From Platynereis dumerilii (taxonomy: Eukaryota; Annelida; Polychaeta; Phyllodocida; Nereididae), in the NCBI GenBank assembly GCA_026936325.1, contig JAPTHN010000043.1:300137-364136 (forward strand): a DNA stretch of 64,000 bases, given 5' to 3'. Each line of letters begins with the position of its first letter. The stretch's first letter is position 1. A program made the translations under genes and the position numbers. Below, one piece after another: positions 1 to 11,130 of this stretch. The notes under the pieces are model-generated. The model saw only the letters and a list, made by a program, of their open reading frames with translations, did no database searches and was not told where the DNA came from.

Positions 1-490
1 TAATTATCCAACTGATATCATAAAACAATGTCTCTATTCGGAATTACTTTTGTACTGTATTATTACAGTGTAAGTCATAGTAGAAAGCACCTGCACTGGC
101 TACCAATTCCAGCAAGAATCCAGTTTAAACTGATGATGATCACATGGAAGGCAATGAATTCCAAAGCTCCATTGTACATTCATGAACTCATTCAAGCCAG
201 ACCCCAACAAGACCACAATCTGAGAAGCAACCATAGACACCTGTTAGCAGAACCTATCCCGTGCAACAAAAATAAGTTTGAGGACAGAGCTTTCTCATTT
301 CCTGCCCCAAAACTCTGGAATAATTTGCCTGAAAAATTGAGAAGAATAAACACTTTGGAAAACTTCAAAAAGAACCTTAAAACGCACTTGTTTGAACAAT
401 TCTACCCCTGAGCTCGTTTGAGCAGTGCTAATGTGCAGTTAACTGGAATTAGCGCTTTGTTAAGTTATTATTATTATTATTTATTTTTAT
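1..490 (+). mobile_element. LINE 3' end (CR1/L2-like), 5'-truncated
   Basis: An open frame at 28-411 codes 127 residues matching the extreme C-terminus of CR1/L2-type non-LTR reverse transcriptase proteins. It has the LHWLPI motif near residue 23, then FKLMMITWKAMN, and an ending of the form FPAPKLWNNLPEKLR with a closing FKKNLKTHLF. These residues follow the RT thumb; the RT core and endonuclease are absent, so this is a 5'-truncated copy or the tail of one starting left of the window. A short 3' UTR follows, and the element ends in a TTA-rich tail near 468-490, as L2/CR1 elements do with short tandem tails. The first ~15 residues do not look like LINE protein, so the ATG at 28 is probably fortuitous. 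Family-level call is firm; clade is not. Confidence 0.8.
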
Positions 491-499
491 TTAAATTGG

Positions 500-812
500 A
501 ATTAAATAGGTATGAAGCTGATCGAAAATATTGGGTACGAGTACAATTAAGCTGACAGATGACAGGGTGGTGTGAAAATAAATTGCACTTTAGGCCCAAA
601 GTCTTGAAGAGCAATTCAGCACTGAACAGCAATTACTGATTGGAAAGGAGCAAATACAATAAAAGATATCAACACCCTAAAAGTTCTGTGACATCTCAAA
701 TACAGCACACAGTGCAGTGACAGCCCCAATACACAAGAACATCAGTCTGACCTAGCCAGTGCTAGCCATTACAGGGGATGTTTATAACTGTAATATTATT
801 GCATTTAACTAA
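500..812 (+). repeat. Dispersed ~310-bp repeat, copy 1
   Basis: This stretch is a diverged direct copy of 8040-8397. Shared blocks in the same order include AAGCTGACAGAT, GGTGTGAAAATRAATTGCAC, GATATCAACACCCT, CAGTCTGACCT and TTATTGCATTTAACTA. It starts straight after the LINE tail and ends at about 812. There is no coding potential and no inverted termini that I can see. It is probably a short interspersed or non-autonomous element; the class is not resolved. Confidence 0.65.
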
Positions 813-2096
813 AAAAAGACACAATTGGCAGAATCTACGATGTTATAACTGAGAATTACATATAAAATAAACCCTTAGAATGGTCTGGTCTGGCCTTGAG
901 CCTCATGACTCACATGTGATGGACATCACTGCATTACCATCCTATGCATAGGATGCATGGCTGGTAATTATGAGTACATCTAACAACCAATTAAATGAAT
1001 ATAGCCTACCAATCAACAATAAAAGTGAAATCATATTAGGACACAGTTCAAGCACTGAGTCACATTTATGTGTCGTCCGTGTAAAAAAAAATCTTTTGCC
1101 CCAAAAATGCAGATATCTGGACAAAACTTGCTTTATCTGATGCAGAATATAGTTGGATTCCATAATAGTATCACTTTTGTGGTGTGTATATACACTTTCT
1201 AGGTACGATTAACTAAAGTAGGACCAAAAACAGGCAAAAATCGCCGATTTTGGGTGACAAAGAAAATGGCACCTTGATGTTTAACGCTTCATATTTTGGA
1301 TCATAATGTTTTTATTACCAATTTTTTTTCGCGAGGTTCTCCCTAAATTCCTTACCTATCGTATGATATCCACATTATGTCAAATATGGCAATTATTTTG
1401 AAGAAAAATATCAAAAAGCGATGCAGGGTAGGGTGACAATTTTGTTGTGATTTTCTCGCCTCTCAAGGAATAGTCAATTTTAATGAGACAATTGTAGCTC
1501 TAATTTTAAAGGCAGAAAGTTTATATTTCACAGAAATATTCTTTATTATGTAATAGGACTTATACTAGCTTTGATTGTCTGTATCATGTGTAAAAACGAC
1601 AAAATAAAATAGCTTACTAATGATGGTCGTGTCAGTTCAGGACATGTCAAAAACATAATCTCAAAAAGTTCTCAAGATAATGCGATGAAACTTCGTTTGC
1701 CCAACTAAATTGGTTACAGGCAGTTTATATTGGCGGAGCCCAGTTTTGGATAGTTTATGAGATTAAGTTTTTTTACGACAAAATTTTATATGAAATTTTC
1801 TAGAAGTCGTATTTTATTTTCTGAATTTCATCTAATTTGGAGTATTGATGAATCTTCCTAACAGATATAGTTGTAGCAGGCACTATGAACATAAATGAAA
1901 ATCCAAAAATTATGTTTTGATGAAAATAAGGCCCTAATTCTTTGGGGTTTTTATATATAGATTGCAGGTTCTATAAGGTCATATAACTCCCATATACTGT
2001 AAATAGCATGTCTAAAACTACTCAAAAATAGTAAAATTTACTCACACACCATATTTATTAATAGTTTAGTGCCTATCTGGTCAAAAATGCAGTCAT
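813..2096. other. AT-rich stretch without recognisable gene
   Basis: About 1.3 kb of AT-rich DNA. The few short open frames on either strand look like chance. I see no splice-bounded coding exon, no RNA gene and no clear element termini. Confidence 0.5.
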
Positions 2097-2862
2097 ATTT
2101 AAAGTTCTCCAGTGACTTAATGTAAAAATTAAGGCAAAAATTGGCAAAAATCCAAATTATTTAATTCCCTGTGATGTTTTAGGCCACAGAGTGATTATTT
2201 CTTAAAAATATTCATGAAAATTACTATTTTTTGTCTTGCGCTGGAGATATTTTTGCCTTCATGCCATTTCAGGGCATTATAGCCCTATAAATAGCCTATA
2301 AATAGCCATATTTGGCACACACCCCTGGCGCCACCCTATGGTAACAGCTATAACAAAACAAATTTTTAACAATGTTTTCTAAGGCCTAAAAAATCAATTT
2401 TGTGGAGGGACAATTTTGAGATAGCCCCTTATTGGTCTGAAAAAAGCCAAAAACTGGTTTTCCCGCCAAAATTTCAGCTTCTTTTTTGGCGGGAAAACAA
2501 AGTTTTGCCCGTTTTTAGCCAAAAAAAGGGCTATCTCAAATTGTTCCTCCAGATAATTGTTTTTGGAGGCCTCAGAAAACAATATTAAAAATTAGTTTTG
2601 TTATAGCTGTTGCCATAGCGTGGCTCCAGGGGTAGGTGCCAAATATGGCTCTTTATAGGCTATTTATAGGCCTATAATTGACTGAAATTGCATGAAAGCA
2701 CAAATATTTCCAGCCTGAGACAAAAAATGTTATTTTTCATGAATTTTTAAAGGAAATAATTATTTTGTGCCGTTAAAGTTCACAGAAAATTGAATAATTC
2801 AGATTTATGGTAATTTTGCCTAAATTTTTACATTAACTCACTGGAGTTACACTTTACTCCTT
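2097..2862. mobile_element. Palindromic foldback element, 766 bp
   Basis: The left arm (about 2097-2471) is repeated in inverted orientation by the right arm (about 2484-2862) over essentially its whole length, at roughly three quarters identity with small indels. Matching landmarks are CCAGTGASTTAATG at the outer ends, CTATAAATAGCCTATAAA, GCCATATTTGGCAC, CAGCTATAACAAAAC and GAGATAGCCC. The innermost 14 bp are a perfect stem, TTTTCCCGCCAAAA pairing with 2484-2497 across a 12-nt loop. No transposase is encoded. It is most simply a non-autonomous foldback DNA transposon (MITE-like). I could not assign target duplications. Small mirrored open frames at the centre on both strands are by-products of the symmetry. 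Confidence 0.8.
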
Positions 2863-3782
2863 CCACCAAGGTGATGCCAAGAATTGGCCCTGCAACTTCT
2901 GCTGCATAAAAAAGGCATTCAAAAAATTTTACCAGACACCCTAACATGCAGGCATCACTTGGAGATTATTGAGAGTAATTATATTTGAATATCGTATTGA
3001 TTACTGCTGTTGGTTCCAACAAAAAGTGGTTGATGCAACTTGGTGATGTCGGTCTGACCTTTCTAGCAAAAATAGTGTTTAAATTGGCTTCAACTGACTT
3101 AATAACATGCCAAAGTATGAAATCAATAATATTTTGTGTTAAAGGACTAAAATCCCAAAGAAAGTAACTTTTAAGTGCTGTGGTTACAATTTTTTATCAG
3201 ATTTTTAGGCAAGCATGAGCAGGGGGTTCTATCCCCCCCTGGGGCAACGAAGCATATTCCCACCCATCCCCCCCATCCCCCCCAGCCGGACATTATTCTT
3301 GCATGTGCACCTCCTCCTCGGCACTGCCGCAGCCACTTACGGACACATTAAATCCCCTTTATACAGCTTTTTCAACATTCAGCAAGCCAAAAATTGTCAG
3401 TAATTTTCACAAATACTAAATTTGTTTACTCGATATCAGTATTGCTTGTGATATTGCAATAACAATACGGTCTTGACCATAAATATGGAATTCCTTTTGA
3501 ATGTTATCAAGGTCAACTTTAGGGACTATAGGTGTGGTGATGGTCCCTTATACCTCTTGGAAAGGCACCTTCACTATTTTAGCCAGAATTTGGGACAGGA
3601 ATTTCTTTATCCCCCTGTTTAGTTATTTTACTCTGCCATCTCATCAATCAACCCTCATGAGCATCCAAAGTTGGGCTTAGAGGGCTGCGCTTACCATATC
3701 TATCTATCTATCTATCTATCTATCTGTCTATCTATAAAAAAAATCACATCTTTGCACACACTTTTGGTTCTTTGCATTAATC
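2863..3782. other. Non-coding stretch with short TATC run
   Basis: No gene is supported here. 3697-3736 is a TATC/TGTC microsatellite of about ten units. A C-rich patch lies at 3231-3290. The remainder is unremarkable AT-rich sequence. Confidence 0.5.
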
Positions 3783-5185
3783 AGTGGATTTTCAGGATGG
3801 GGGGGGGGGATTTCCTTCCCTCTGTTTAGTTTTGGAATTTATGGGGGATTTGTTTATCTGCCTGTTTAGTTATGGAATTTCAAGAGTAGGAATGTCTTTC
3901 TCCCTCCATTTAGTTGCAGAATTTTATGGGGGGGGGAATTTCTTTCTCTCCTATATAGTTTCAGAATATCAAGGGGAGGCTTTCTCCCCCCACTATTTAG
4001 TTGTAAAATTTCAGGGGGGAGAGAATTAATTTCCCCTATCTAGTTGAGGAATTTCATCGGGAGATTTCTTTCTCCCCTGTTTAGTTGCGGAATGTTGGTG
4101 GGGGGGGGGATTTCTTTCTCCCCGTGTAGTTGTGGAATTTCAGGGGATTTCATTCTTACCCATTTATTTAATTGAGGAAATTTAAAGGGGGTATTTCTTC
4201 TCCACTGCATAGTTTTAGAATTTTAGGGCGGATTTCTTTCTCGCAAGTTTAGTTGAAGAATTTCAGAGGGGGGGATTTCATTCTTAACCATTTAGTTAAT
4301 TGTGGAATTTCGAGGGGGGATTTCTTTCTCCACTGTATAGTTTAAGAAATTCAGGGGGGATTTCTTTCTTGCCAGTTTAGTTGTAGAATTTCAGGGGGGG
4401 GCGGGATTTCATTTTCCCCCTCCCAAATTTACCTGAAGAATTTCAGAGGGGGGATTTCATTCTTCCCCACTTAGTCAATTGTGGAAATTTAAGGGGCGGA
4501 TTTCTTTCTCCACTGCATAGTTTTAGAATTTCAGGGCGGATTTCTTTTTCGCCAGTTTAGTTGAAGAATTTCTCCAATGTATAGTTTAAGAAATTCAGGG
4601 GGGGATTTCTTTCTTGCCGGTTTAGTTGTAGAATATCAGGGGGGGGATTTCATTCTCCTCCCCCCCCCGCCAATATAGATGAAAAATTTCAGAGGGGGGG
4701 ACTTCATTCTTACCCATTTAGTTAATTATGGAATTTTAGAGGGTGATTTCTTTCACAACAGTATAATTGTAGAAATTCAGGGGGGATTTTGTTTTTCTGT
4801 TTTCTTCTGGTATATCGGGGGGAATGTGGGGTCATGGAATTTTAGAGGGCCCCTGGCTGAGAGGGGGAATTTCTTTCTCTGCTGTTCAGTTGTTGAATTT
4901 CTCGCCTGTTTAGTTGTATAGTTTCAGGGGGGGATTTCGTTTTCCTCTGTTTGCTTCTGTTAGATCAGGGGAGGGTCCCTTTCTCCCCCTATTTAGTTGG
5001 AGAATATCAAGGGGGTGGGGAATTTCTTTCTCCCCTGTTAAGTTGTCGAATTTCTGGGGGGGGGGGATTTATTGCTTTCATTGTTTAGTTGTTTTACGAA
5101 AAAATCTTCTATTTTCTAAAGTTTCTGTTCATCGCATTAATCAGTTAAATTTCAGGGGGGGGGATTTCTTTCCCCCCCTGACTTC
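3783..5185 (+). repeat. G-run minisatellite, ~45-bp unit, about 30 degenerate copies
   Basis: Units recur every 42-47 bp with the pattern TTTAGTTGNRGAATTTC, then a run of four to nine G, then GATTTCTTTCTCCCC. About 30 degenerate copies fill 1.4 kb. Unit length varies mainly with the G run and with small deletions. Reading frames across it on the plus strand, giving GGG-rich and FLS-rich peptides, are artefacts of the repeat. The array ends just before a 7-bp-stem hairpin (GGAAGCG / CGCTTCC, 5190-5206). Every unit pairs a G-tract with a C-tract about 15 nt downstream on the same strand, so each unit could itself fold into a small hairpin. Confidence 0.85.
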
Positions 5186-5429
5186 TGTTGGAAGCGATCC
5201 GCTTCCACAAACCCCTCTGCAGAAGCCCCTGAGCATGAGGTCGCTCCCATTAATTGTGCATAACTTTTGAACGGTTAAATATTTTGCATTAATTCTTCCA
5301 TATTATTAATCCTCACATTTTTTTCGCATATATGCCATGCACTTTGATTGCAAAATATGACGTTTTATTTTTTAGCCCCTACGACACCCAAATGTAACTC
5401 AGACTTGAATGGTGTCCTAGGCAATAGGC

Positions 5430-6415
5430 ATATGAGGTATATTTTTATCCAAATATGACATATCCACACATGCGCTAGCGCGCACGTACACTGCTTTTGG
5501 GACTCGTGAATGTGCAAGATTTGACACATACACGCGCGTGGATGTGTCACAACGCGCACGCGCGAAGGTTCTGGATTGTTGTACATGCTTTCCAGCGCAT
5601 GAGTGGCCATGCTTTCCAGCACATGAGTGGTCGTGCTTTCCAGCGCATGAGTGGACACGCTTTCCTGCGCATATTGGTAGTTTACAGGGGCGGATCCAGG
5701 ATTTTTTAAAAGGGGGGGGTGTTTGCAGCAATACTTTGAAGTGGGAATAACTCATTATACTCCATGACTTGGTTAAGCAAAATATTAAAAAATGATAAAT
5801 ATTGTCATTCTGTACAAAATGATATGCCGAGTGACCAGGAGAAGTGAAAATAACTTAAGTTATCCTTCATGAAAGATGATGTAATGTGCAGATTTTAGTG
5901 TGATGCCATGTACAATCTTGACTCAAAAACAGGGGATCCCATACTCCAAAATTATTAAAATTGCCCAAAGTCCAAAATATAGGTTTTTATCAATCATTTA
6001 ACACCTTTTTCCAGACAACCACTTATATTTTAATATTTCATTGTTTTGTTAACATTTCTGTGGATTTCATGTGTAATGGACCCTACTCAGGCCATTTCTA
6101 GATACGCCACTGCTGGAGGGGCTCCTGTGTTCTGATAAAAAAACTGCGCTAGATGGCATGTCCAAGCTTGCGCTGGATGGCATGTCCGAGCCTGCGCTGG
6201 ATGGCACATCCAAGCTTGCGCTGGATGGCATATCCATGATCACATATACACGCATGCGCGTGAATGCAGGTCCACGAATGCGCTGGATGACATGTCCACA
6301 GGTGATCGTGAACACATATACACGCGTGACTGTGCGCGCAATTACACATACACGCGCGTGTATGTGCGCTCACTACCATGCGTGGATGTGTCATATTGGG
6401 ATAAAAATATATATG
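5430..6415. mobile_element. Composite inverted-array DNA element, copy 1
   Basis: The two ends are inverted copies: the left end near 5436-5500 (TATTTTTATCC, AATATGACA, ATCCAC.CATG) matches the reverse complement of 6360-6412. Inside each end sits an array of ~23-24-bp units: GCGCATGAGTGGACATGCTT-like units at 5588-5665, and their inverted counterparts GCGCTGGATGGCATGTCC at 6145-6300. The arms contain alternating CG/CA tracts such as ACACGCGCGTG. The middle, 5685-6112, is bounded by its own short inverted repeat. No protein is encoded. It is best read as a non-autonomous DNA transposon with subterminal repeats. A second, partial copy lies at 10320-11130. Confidence 0.7.
5685..6112. mobile_element. 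Inner element bounded by CAGKGGCG inverted ends
   Basis: The segment begins CAGGGGCGGATCCAG and ends TAGATACGCCACTG, an inverted terminal match to CAGTGGCGTATCTA. Such CAGKGGCG ends occur in hAT-like elements, but I see no clean 8-bp target duplication (GTAGTTTA on the left, CTGGAGGG on the right), so the superfamily is a guess. The equivalent segment at 10469-10928 occupies the same position inside the second composite copy. Confidence 0.5.
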
Positions 6416-6432
6416 GGCATATGGACATGATA

Positions 6433-6616
6433 TCCATCCATCTATCTATCTATCTATCTATCTATCTGTCTATCTATCTATCTGTCTATCTATCTATCTA
6501 TCTATCTATCTATCCATCTATATATCTATCTATCTATCTATCCATCTATATATCTATCTATCTATCTATCTATCTGTCTATATATCTATCTATCTATCTA
6601 TCTATCTATCTGTCTG

Positions 6617-6692
<76 letters not shown>

Positions 6693-6712
6693 CTATCTAT
6701 CTATATCTATAT
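6433..6712 (+). repeat. TATC microsatellite, about 280 bp
   Basis: Roughly 70 tandem TATC units with scattered TGTC, CATC and TATA variants. It starts at the right terminus of the composite element, after ATGGACATGATATCC. The long reading frame through it (runs of LSIY) is a repeat artefact. Confidence 0.95.
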
Positions 6713-8039
6713 CCATCTATCTTCCCATATTTGTCTCTCAATTTATTAAGAAAAAGTTGACTTACTCATTTGCCCAATAATTATTTCCTTTACCATCTCA
6801 GGTACATCCATGATCTGAGGCAATCCATACTTTTTGATTATGATGATTTATATGTCATTAAAGTCATAAAAATCCGAATATGAGTTGATAGCACTCTCAC
6901 ATTTGAGGAATTCATTTATCTATGACCTGTCTATATTACTGTACATGTATGTCATGTGTTCCCCTGCACCACGTATACTAGACTGACCACTGAAAAGGAC
7001 CACTGAAGTCAGCATGATCTCAAAATCCAAGTGGGTCAACTGAGATATGTGTCCAATTAGAGCCCTCTCAACCCTCCTCCTCCCTCTTTACTTCTCACCT
7101 CTTAAATATCACTATCATTCTGTCAATATCTATAGATTCATATATATGCAGGGGCGTATCTAGAAATGGCCTGTGGGGGGGGGTATAACATGGGGCGAAT
7201 ACAGGGCGATTTGTGGCTTTTCCTATATCTTTAACATTGAGCCTGAGGGGAGCCCATGGCCCACTCCCCCCCCCCCCCAAATAGTAAATGTATTCGCCAC
7301 TATAGTCTCCTTGTGCAGCACTGCTCGTGTGGCAAAGGGCAATATACCCATTTGTCAAAAGGTTGATTAGTAAGAAAATGTTAATCATGTTGTCAGATGG
7401 ATAACAGGCTGGATAGTTGGACAGACAACTCCAGTCTGTAATACTTGGGACTTTTTTTAGTTAATCTAAATTTTTAATATAAATTATTTCTTGCCTGGTC
7501 ATGGTACATGGCTAAAATCTTTTTCACTAGACTATCAGCCTTCAGGTTATTGTGAAATAAATTCTTTCTGGGCTGTCCTAAAGTATGACCTAAATCATTT
7601 CTGGTGAGGATATACACATTTCTTCACCAGATGTGTTAGATTAAGTAACTACATGCATAATATTTGACGACACTCCCCACTGAAAATAAATCATTGTTAA
7701 GAAGTTACTAGGAAATATATGACTTACGGAGGAGACAAATAATTTCTGGACTGATCGTATCCTAATCCTATGTTATAATGATTAAGATATGACAAAGTTA
7801 ATTGGATCACCAGTTAATTAATCTTCTTGAGCTTCATATATTTGTGTAGGCCTGTCTTCTTCCATAACAAGCACTCTTAGAGCACAACACCGGCCATGCT
7901 GCACATGCTTTTTGAAATCGACATGATGGTGAAAAAAGAGGAATTTCATTTTATGTTTACATTAACTGGTCGACTGTGTGTAGTTGTAATTATTACCTGA
8001 AATGACTTGCTCATAAAACTGTTTTATGCATGGTGTGTA
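6713..8039. other. Non-coding stretch with a CAGGGGCGTATCTAG fragment
   Basis: No gene is supported. 7149-7275 begins CAGGGGCGTATCTAGAAA and has a poly-G then poly-C body; it is related to 50055-50200 and to the right end of the 5685-6112 element. The remainder shows no structure I can name. Confidence 0.5.
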
Positions 8040-8397
8040 AAATGAAATAAGTATGATATGCCTATTGAAAATCTCAGGTACAAGCAGGCCTAAGCTGACA
8101 GATTACAGGGAGGTGTGAAAATGAATTGCACTTGAGACCTAAATGCTTAAGAACAATTCAGTATACAATCGAAGAGGTCATAGAATAGCAATTAAAAAGA
8201 TTGATTGGAATGAAGCAAATGCAAGAAACGATATCAACACCCTCTATTTATGAGTGTGAAAGACCTATGCTTAGTGCAGTGACAACGGGAATAGGCCCAC
8301 ACAAGAAAATGGCGGCGCAAAATCAGTCTGACCTGCCCAGCACTAGCCATTAGAGGGCATGTTTATAACTCTAATATTATTGCATTTAACTAACAGA
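8040..8397 (+). repeat. Dispersed repeat, copy 2
   Basis: Direct, diverged copy of 500-812. It is longer by small internal insertions and ends in the shared TATTATTGCATTTAACTA. It is followed by a purine-only GGAA/GAAA run at 8413-8462. Confidence 0.65.
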
Positions 8398-8412
8398 AAA
8401 ATGAAGCAAGCA

Positions 8413-8462
8413 AAAAAGGAAGAAAGGAAGGAAGGAAGGAAGGAAGAAAGGACGCTAGGAAG
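8413..8462 (+). repeat. GGAA purine microsatellite
   Basis: About ten GGAA/GAAA units in a nearly pure polypurine tract that could adopt triplex structure. It directly follows a dispersed repeat and may have grown from that repeat's A-rich tail. Confidence 0.8.
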
Positions 8463-8784
8463 AAAAGATGGATGGATCGGTGGGGCTTTACATCCTGGCT
8501 GTTACTACTCCTGTATTTATGCACTTTGTAGTGTAGGCATATTAGGACGAGGGAGGACTTGGCTATGTGGTGAAGGATGATTAAAACAGCTGCCCAACAC
8601 AGGCCCGGGTGACCCGGCAACAGCTGGACTGGAACCCAGGACCCAGTGTCAATTTGTGGAACAGATTAGCTAAAACCACTTGAGTTTGGTCAAACAAAAT
8701 GGTGGGCCGCAGTCAAAAAACTGTATAGGGAAGGAAATGCTGGGAGAACGAAACAAACAAGAGGGAAGGAAAGTAGGGTATATA

Positions 8785-9187
8785 CAGTACAACCATCTTA
8801 AAATGGCTCAACATAGTGATCCGTAGTGGTCCAGAGCGGTCCGGATAAAGAGTGATCTCTAGTGATCTGAGATGATATAACTCTATCTGCAGTGATCTAC
8901 TAATCAGCTTTTAGTGAAAATCAATCATATAAACTATTTAGGATTATAAGTCAAAGAACAGCTAAAATCCATCTAACAATGGAACATATTTATTAAGGAA
9001 ACATATCCATAAATTATTTGGTACAAAAAAGTAAATTTATTAATATTAATTTTGATTAATAGATACAGATAACAACAGATTACTCCAGATCGATCACTCC
9101 ATATCAACCAAGATCGTCATGGATCACTACAGATCGATAGATAAGTGTCGATAAAAACTGATGAGCCATTTTATGATGGTTGTACTG
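8785..9187. mobile_element. TA-flanked MITE, 403 bp
   Basis: Terminal inverted repeats read CAGTACAACCATC and continue to AAAATGGCTCA. The left copy starts at 8785 and its reverse complement ends at 9187, with TA dinucleotides directly outside both ends. The interior carries repeated GTGATC words on the left half and GATCAC/GATCGAT words on the right half, which look like subterminal binding-site repeats. There is no coding capacity. The TA duplication suggests mobilisation by a Tc1/mariner-type transposase supplied elsewhere. Confidence 0.85.
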
Positions 9188-10319
9188 TATATAGATAGGT
9201 AGATAGATAGATAAAAAAAAGGAAAACTCTAATGCCATGAAGAGCCATATTTGTTCACATTTTTTGCATTGTATGGCACAATTGTACAATGTCATGCACA
9301 CGCTTTATCAGATTCCCCCTCTAACCCAACTTGACAGGTCAGCTGCGAGGAGTATGCAGTGGTTTGGATGGGGGTGACTGAGATTGGGGAGGGGGGGTTA
9401 TGCAACATGGCTCAGGTTGGCTCGGTATATCTGCCTCCTCTGGCCATGTGGCCCAGTTGTAAAAGTTAAACCACTTAGGGGCCTTGCCTATTTGATATAC
9501 TGGTTATTATGATCCATCTACAGTTCCACTATCTGTAATATCATATTTACATGCATGAAGATTGTTAAAAAGAAGAGATACTCAGATAGATTCTTTGCTG
9601 GATAGATGGCAAGGTAGATAGCTGGGTAGAAATATTGCTAGGTAAGAATTTGATAGAAAATATAAATAAAGAGATGTTTGTGTCATGCTTCTGTCTGTTA
9701 TTCTACAGAAGAGCTGAGATCATTCCAGAATTAGTATATGATATGAAAGAAAATACATTATAATATTTATTTTAAAAAATATATATATTTTTGGTAAAAA
9801 ATTACATGAGCATGCTTGTGAAAATGAGCTGTATCCCGGAAATCCTAAGTCAATTAACTCAAAACATTAGAGAAAAAACATTTTTGGCCAAAAAAAGATA
9901 CAATGACATTCTACATGGCATTCCTTTGAATTCTGTTGATTTCAGGGAGGTCACTGAGTAGCAGTCAACCCTGGTAATGGAGTGGACAAAAAAATTAACA
10001 TAAACTTGTGACACATCTTTTACATCAATTAATTCAATGAAATGATACAAGAAAAAAGTTAAATATGATGTATAATATTAATTCAAGTCTATTCTCATGA
10101 ATGGTGCATATAAACTTTGTCATGTCAGGTCAAATTTCCAGACAATTTGCGTCACTCCTGTTCCCTGACATTAATTTGAATGCAATTGATATCTGAAGCA
10201 TCACTCCACATCAGATTCTGTTATTCATATTGCTATTTGGAACCAGCGCATTTGGAACATTAAGTCATTTATTAGACCTTTTTTTGGTGCATTGTGTCCA
10301 GTAATTCATGCCAAATCAG
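9188..10319. other. Non-coding stretch
   Basis: There is a short GATA run at 9193-9213 and a degenerate GATAGATGG-type run near 9575-9660. Otherwise it is AT-rich DNA without a gene or element that I recognise. Confidence 0.5.
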
Positions 10320-11130
10320 TGGTTTTTCCCTGTCACCGGACCTGCTTTAAAGTGCATGAGTGGACATTCTATACAGTGCATGAGTGGACACTGGACATGC
10401 CATTCAGCGCATGAGTGGACATGCTTTACAGAGCACATCCAAATTGGTGAGAGGACACAACCAAGAGGCAGTGGCGTACCTATATATGGTCTGATCAAGA
10501 TGTTTTTAAATCATATCCTTGGTGTCTCTGTTACGTCCTGAAATGGCTGTGGTGTCCAGTGTTACATCTTTTCATGAATTTTCACAAATCGATGATTTCT
10601 GTCATAAACCCTAAATAAATCATCCTGAAATTCTGCGAAAACTCATCTTGAATAAATTACAGTGTAATTGTTTCACAGATAGGCCTAATATGAATAATTT
10701 CTTCAAAATTGTCTAAAACATGTCATGGTCAAAGTTGTCTAAAACATGTCATGGTCAAGATGTAACACTGGACATGATTCGAAATGATATTTCGCTAAGA
10801 GGTAACAAAAAAGTCATGACAGTAAATTTTCGCTCTATTAGGGCACACAAAGAAGTAGGCTAATGATGAACAGTTCGAATATCCTTCCTAACAAGACCCC
10901 TCCTCAACCTCCCATGACTACGCCACTGCTAGAGGGGCTCCTGTGTTCTGATAAATAAACTGCGTTGCATGGCATGTTCAAGCTTGCGCTGGATGGCATG
11001 TCCACGATCCCATATACACGCATGCGCGTGAATGCAGGTCCACACATGCGCTGGATGACATGTCCACAGGTGATCGTAAACACATAATACCATGCGTGGA
11101 TGTGTCTTATTGGGATAAAAATATATATGC
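10320..11130. mobile_element. Composite inverted-array element, copy 2 (left end missing)
   Basis: Three GTGCATGAGTGGACA-like units (10350-10430) precede a CAGTGGCGTACC...TACGCCACTG inner segment (10469-10928). Then come the same junction AGAGGGGCTCCTGTGTTCTG as in copy 1 and the inverted GCGCTGGATGGCATGTCC units (10985-11070), ending in GGGATAAAAATATATATG. The outer left terminus of copy 1 is not present. The right end abuts a Helentron-like fragment directly. The inner segment contains a 26-bp direct duplication at about 10708-10760 and inverted GATGTAACACTGGACA words at 10548 and 10758. Confidence 0.65.

Noticed and set aside
2394-2588. Facing 62-residue frames on both strands
   Set aside because: They are mirror products of the 766-bp palindrome.
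3784-5270. Several plus-strand frames of 80-118 residues in the G-run array
   Set aside because: Frames follow the minisatellite unit, shift between units and have no conserved protein across copies.
5365-5755. Overlapping frames on both strands with repeated HEWPCFPA / CAGKHGHS peptides
   Set aside because: Repeated peptides mirror the 23-24-bp DNA unit in all frames; this is a DNA repeat, not a gene.
5588-6300. Regularly spaced short repeats that could suggest a CRISPR array
   Set aside because: Units are contiguous with no unique spacers, arranged in opposed arrays inside a eukaryotic transposable element.
6292-6780. 162-residue plus-strand frame rich in LSIY
   Set aside because: Created entirely by the TATC microsatellite; any period-4 repeat without stops gives such a frame.
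500-8397. Direct repeats as LTRs of a 7.9-kb retroelement
   Set aside because: No gag, protease, RT or integrase traces between them, no primer-binding or polypurine signals at the ends; the intervening DNA holds unrelated repeats.
9859-10050. Short minus-strand frame of 63 residues
   Set aside because: No conserved features, composition typical of random AT-rich DNA.
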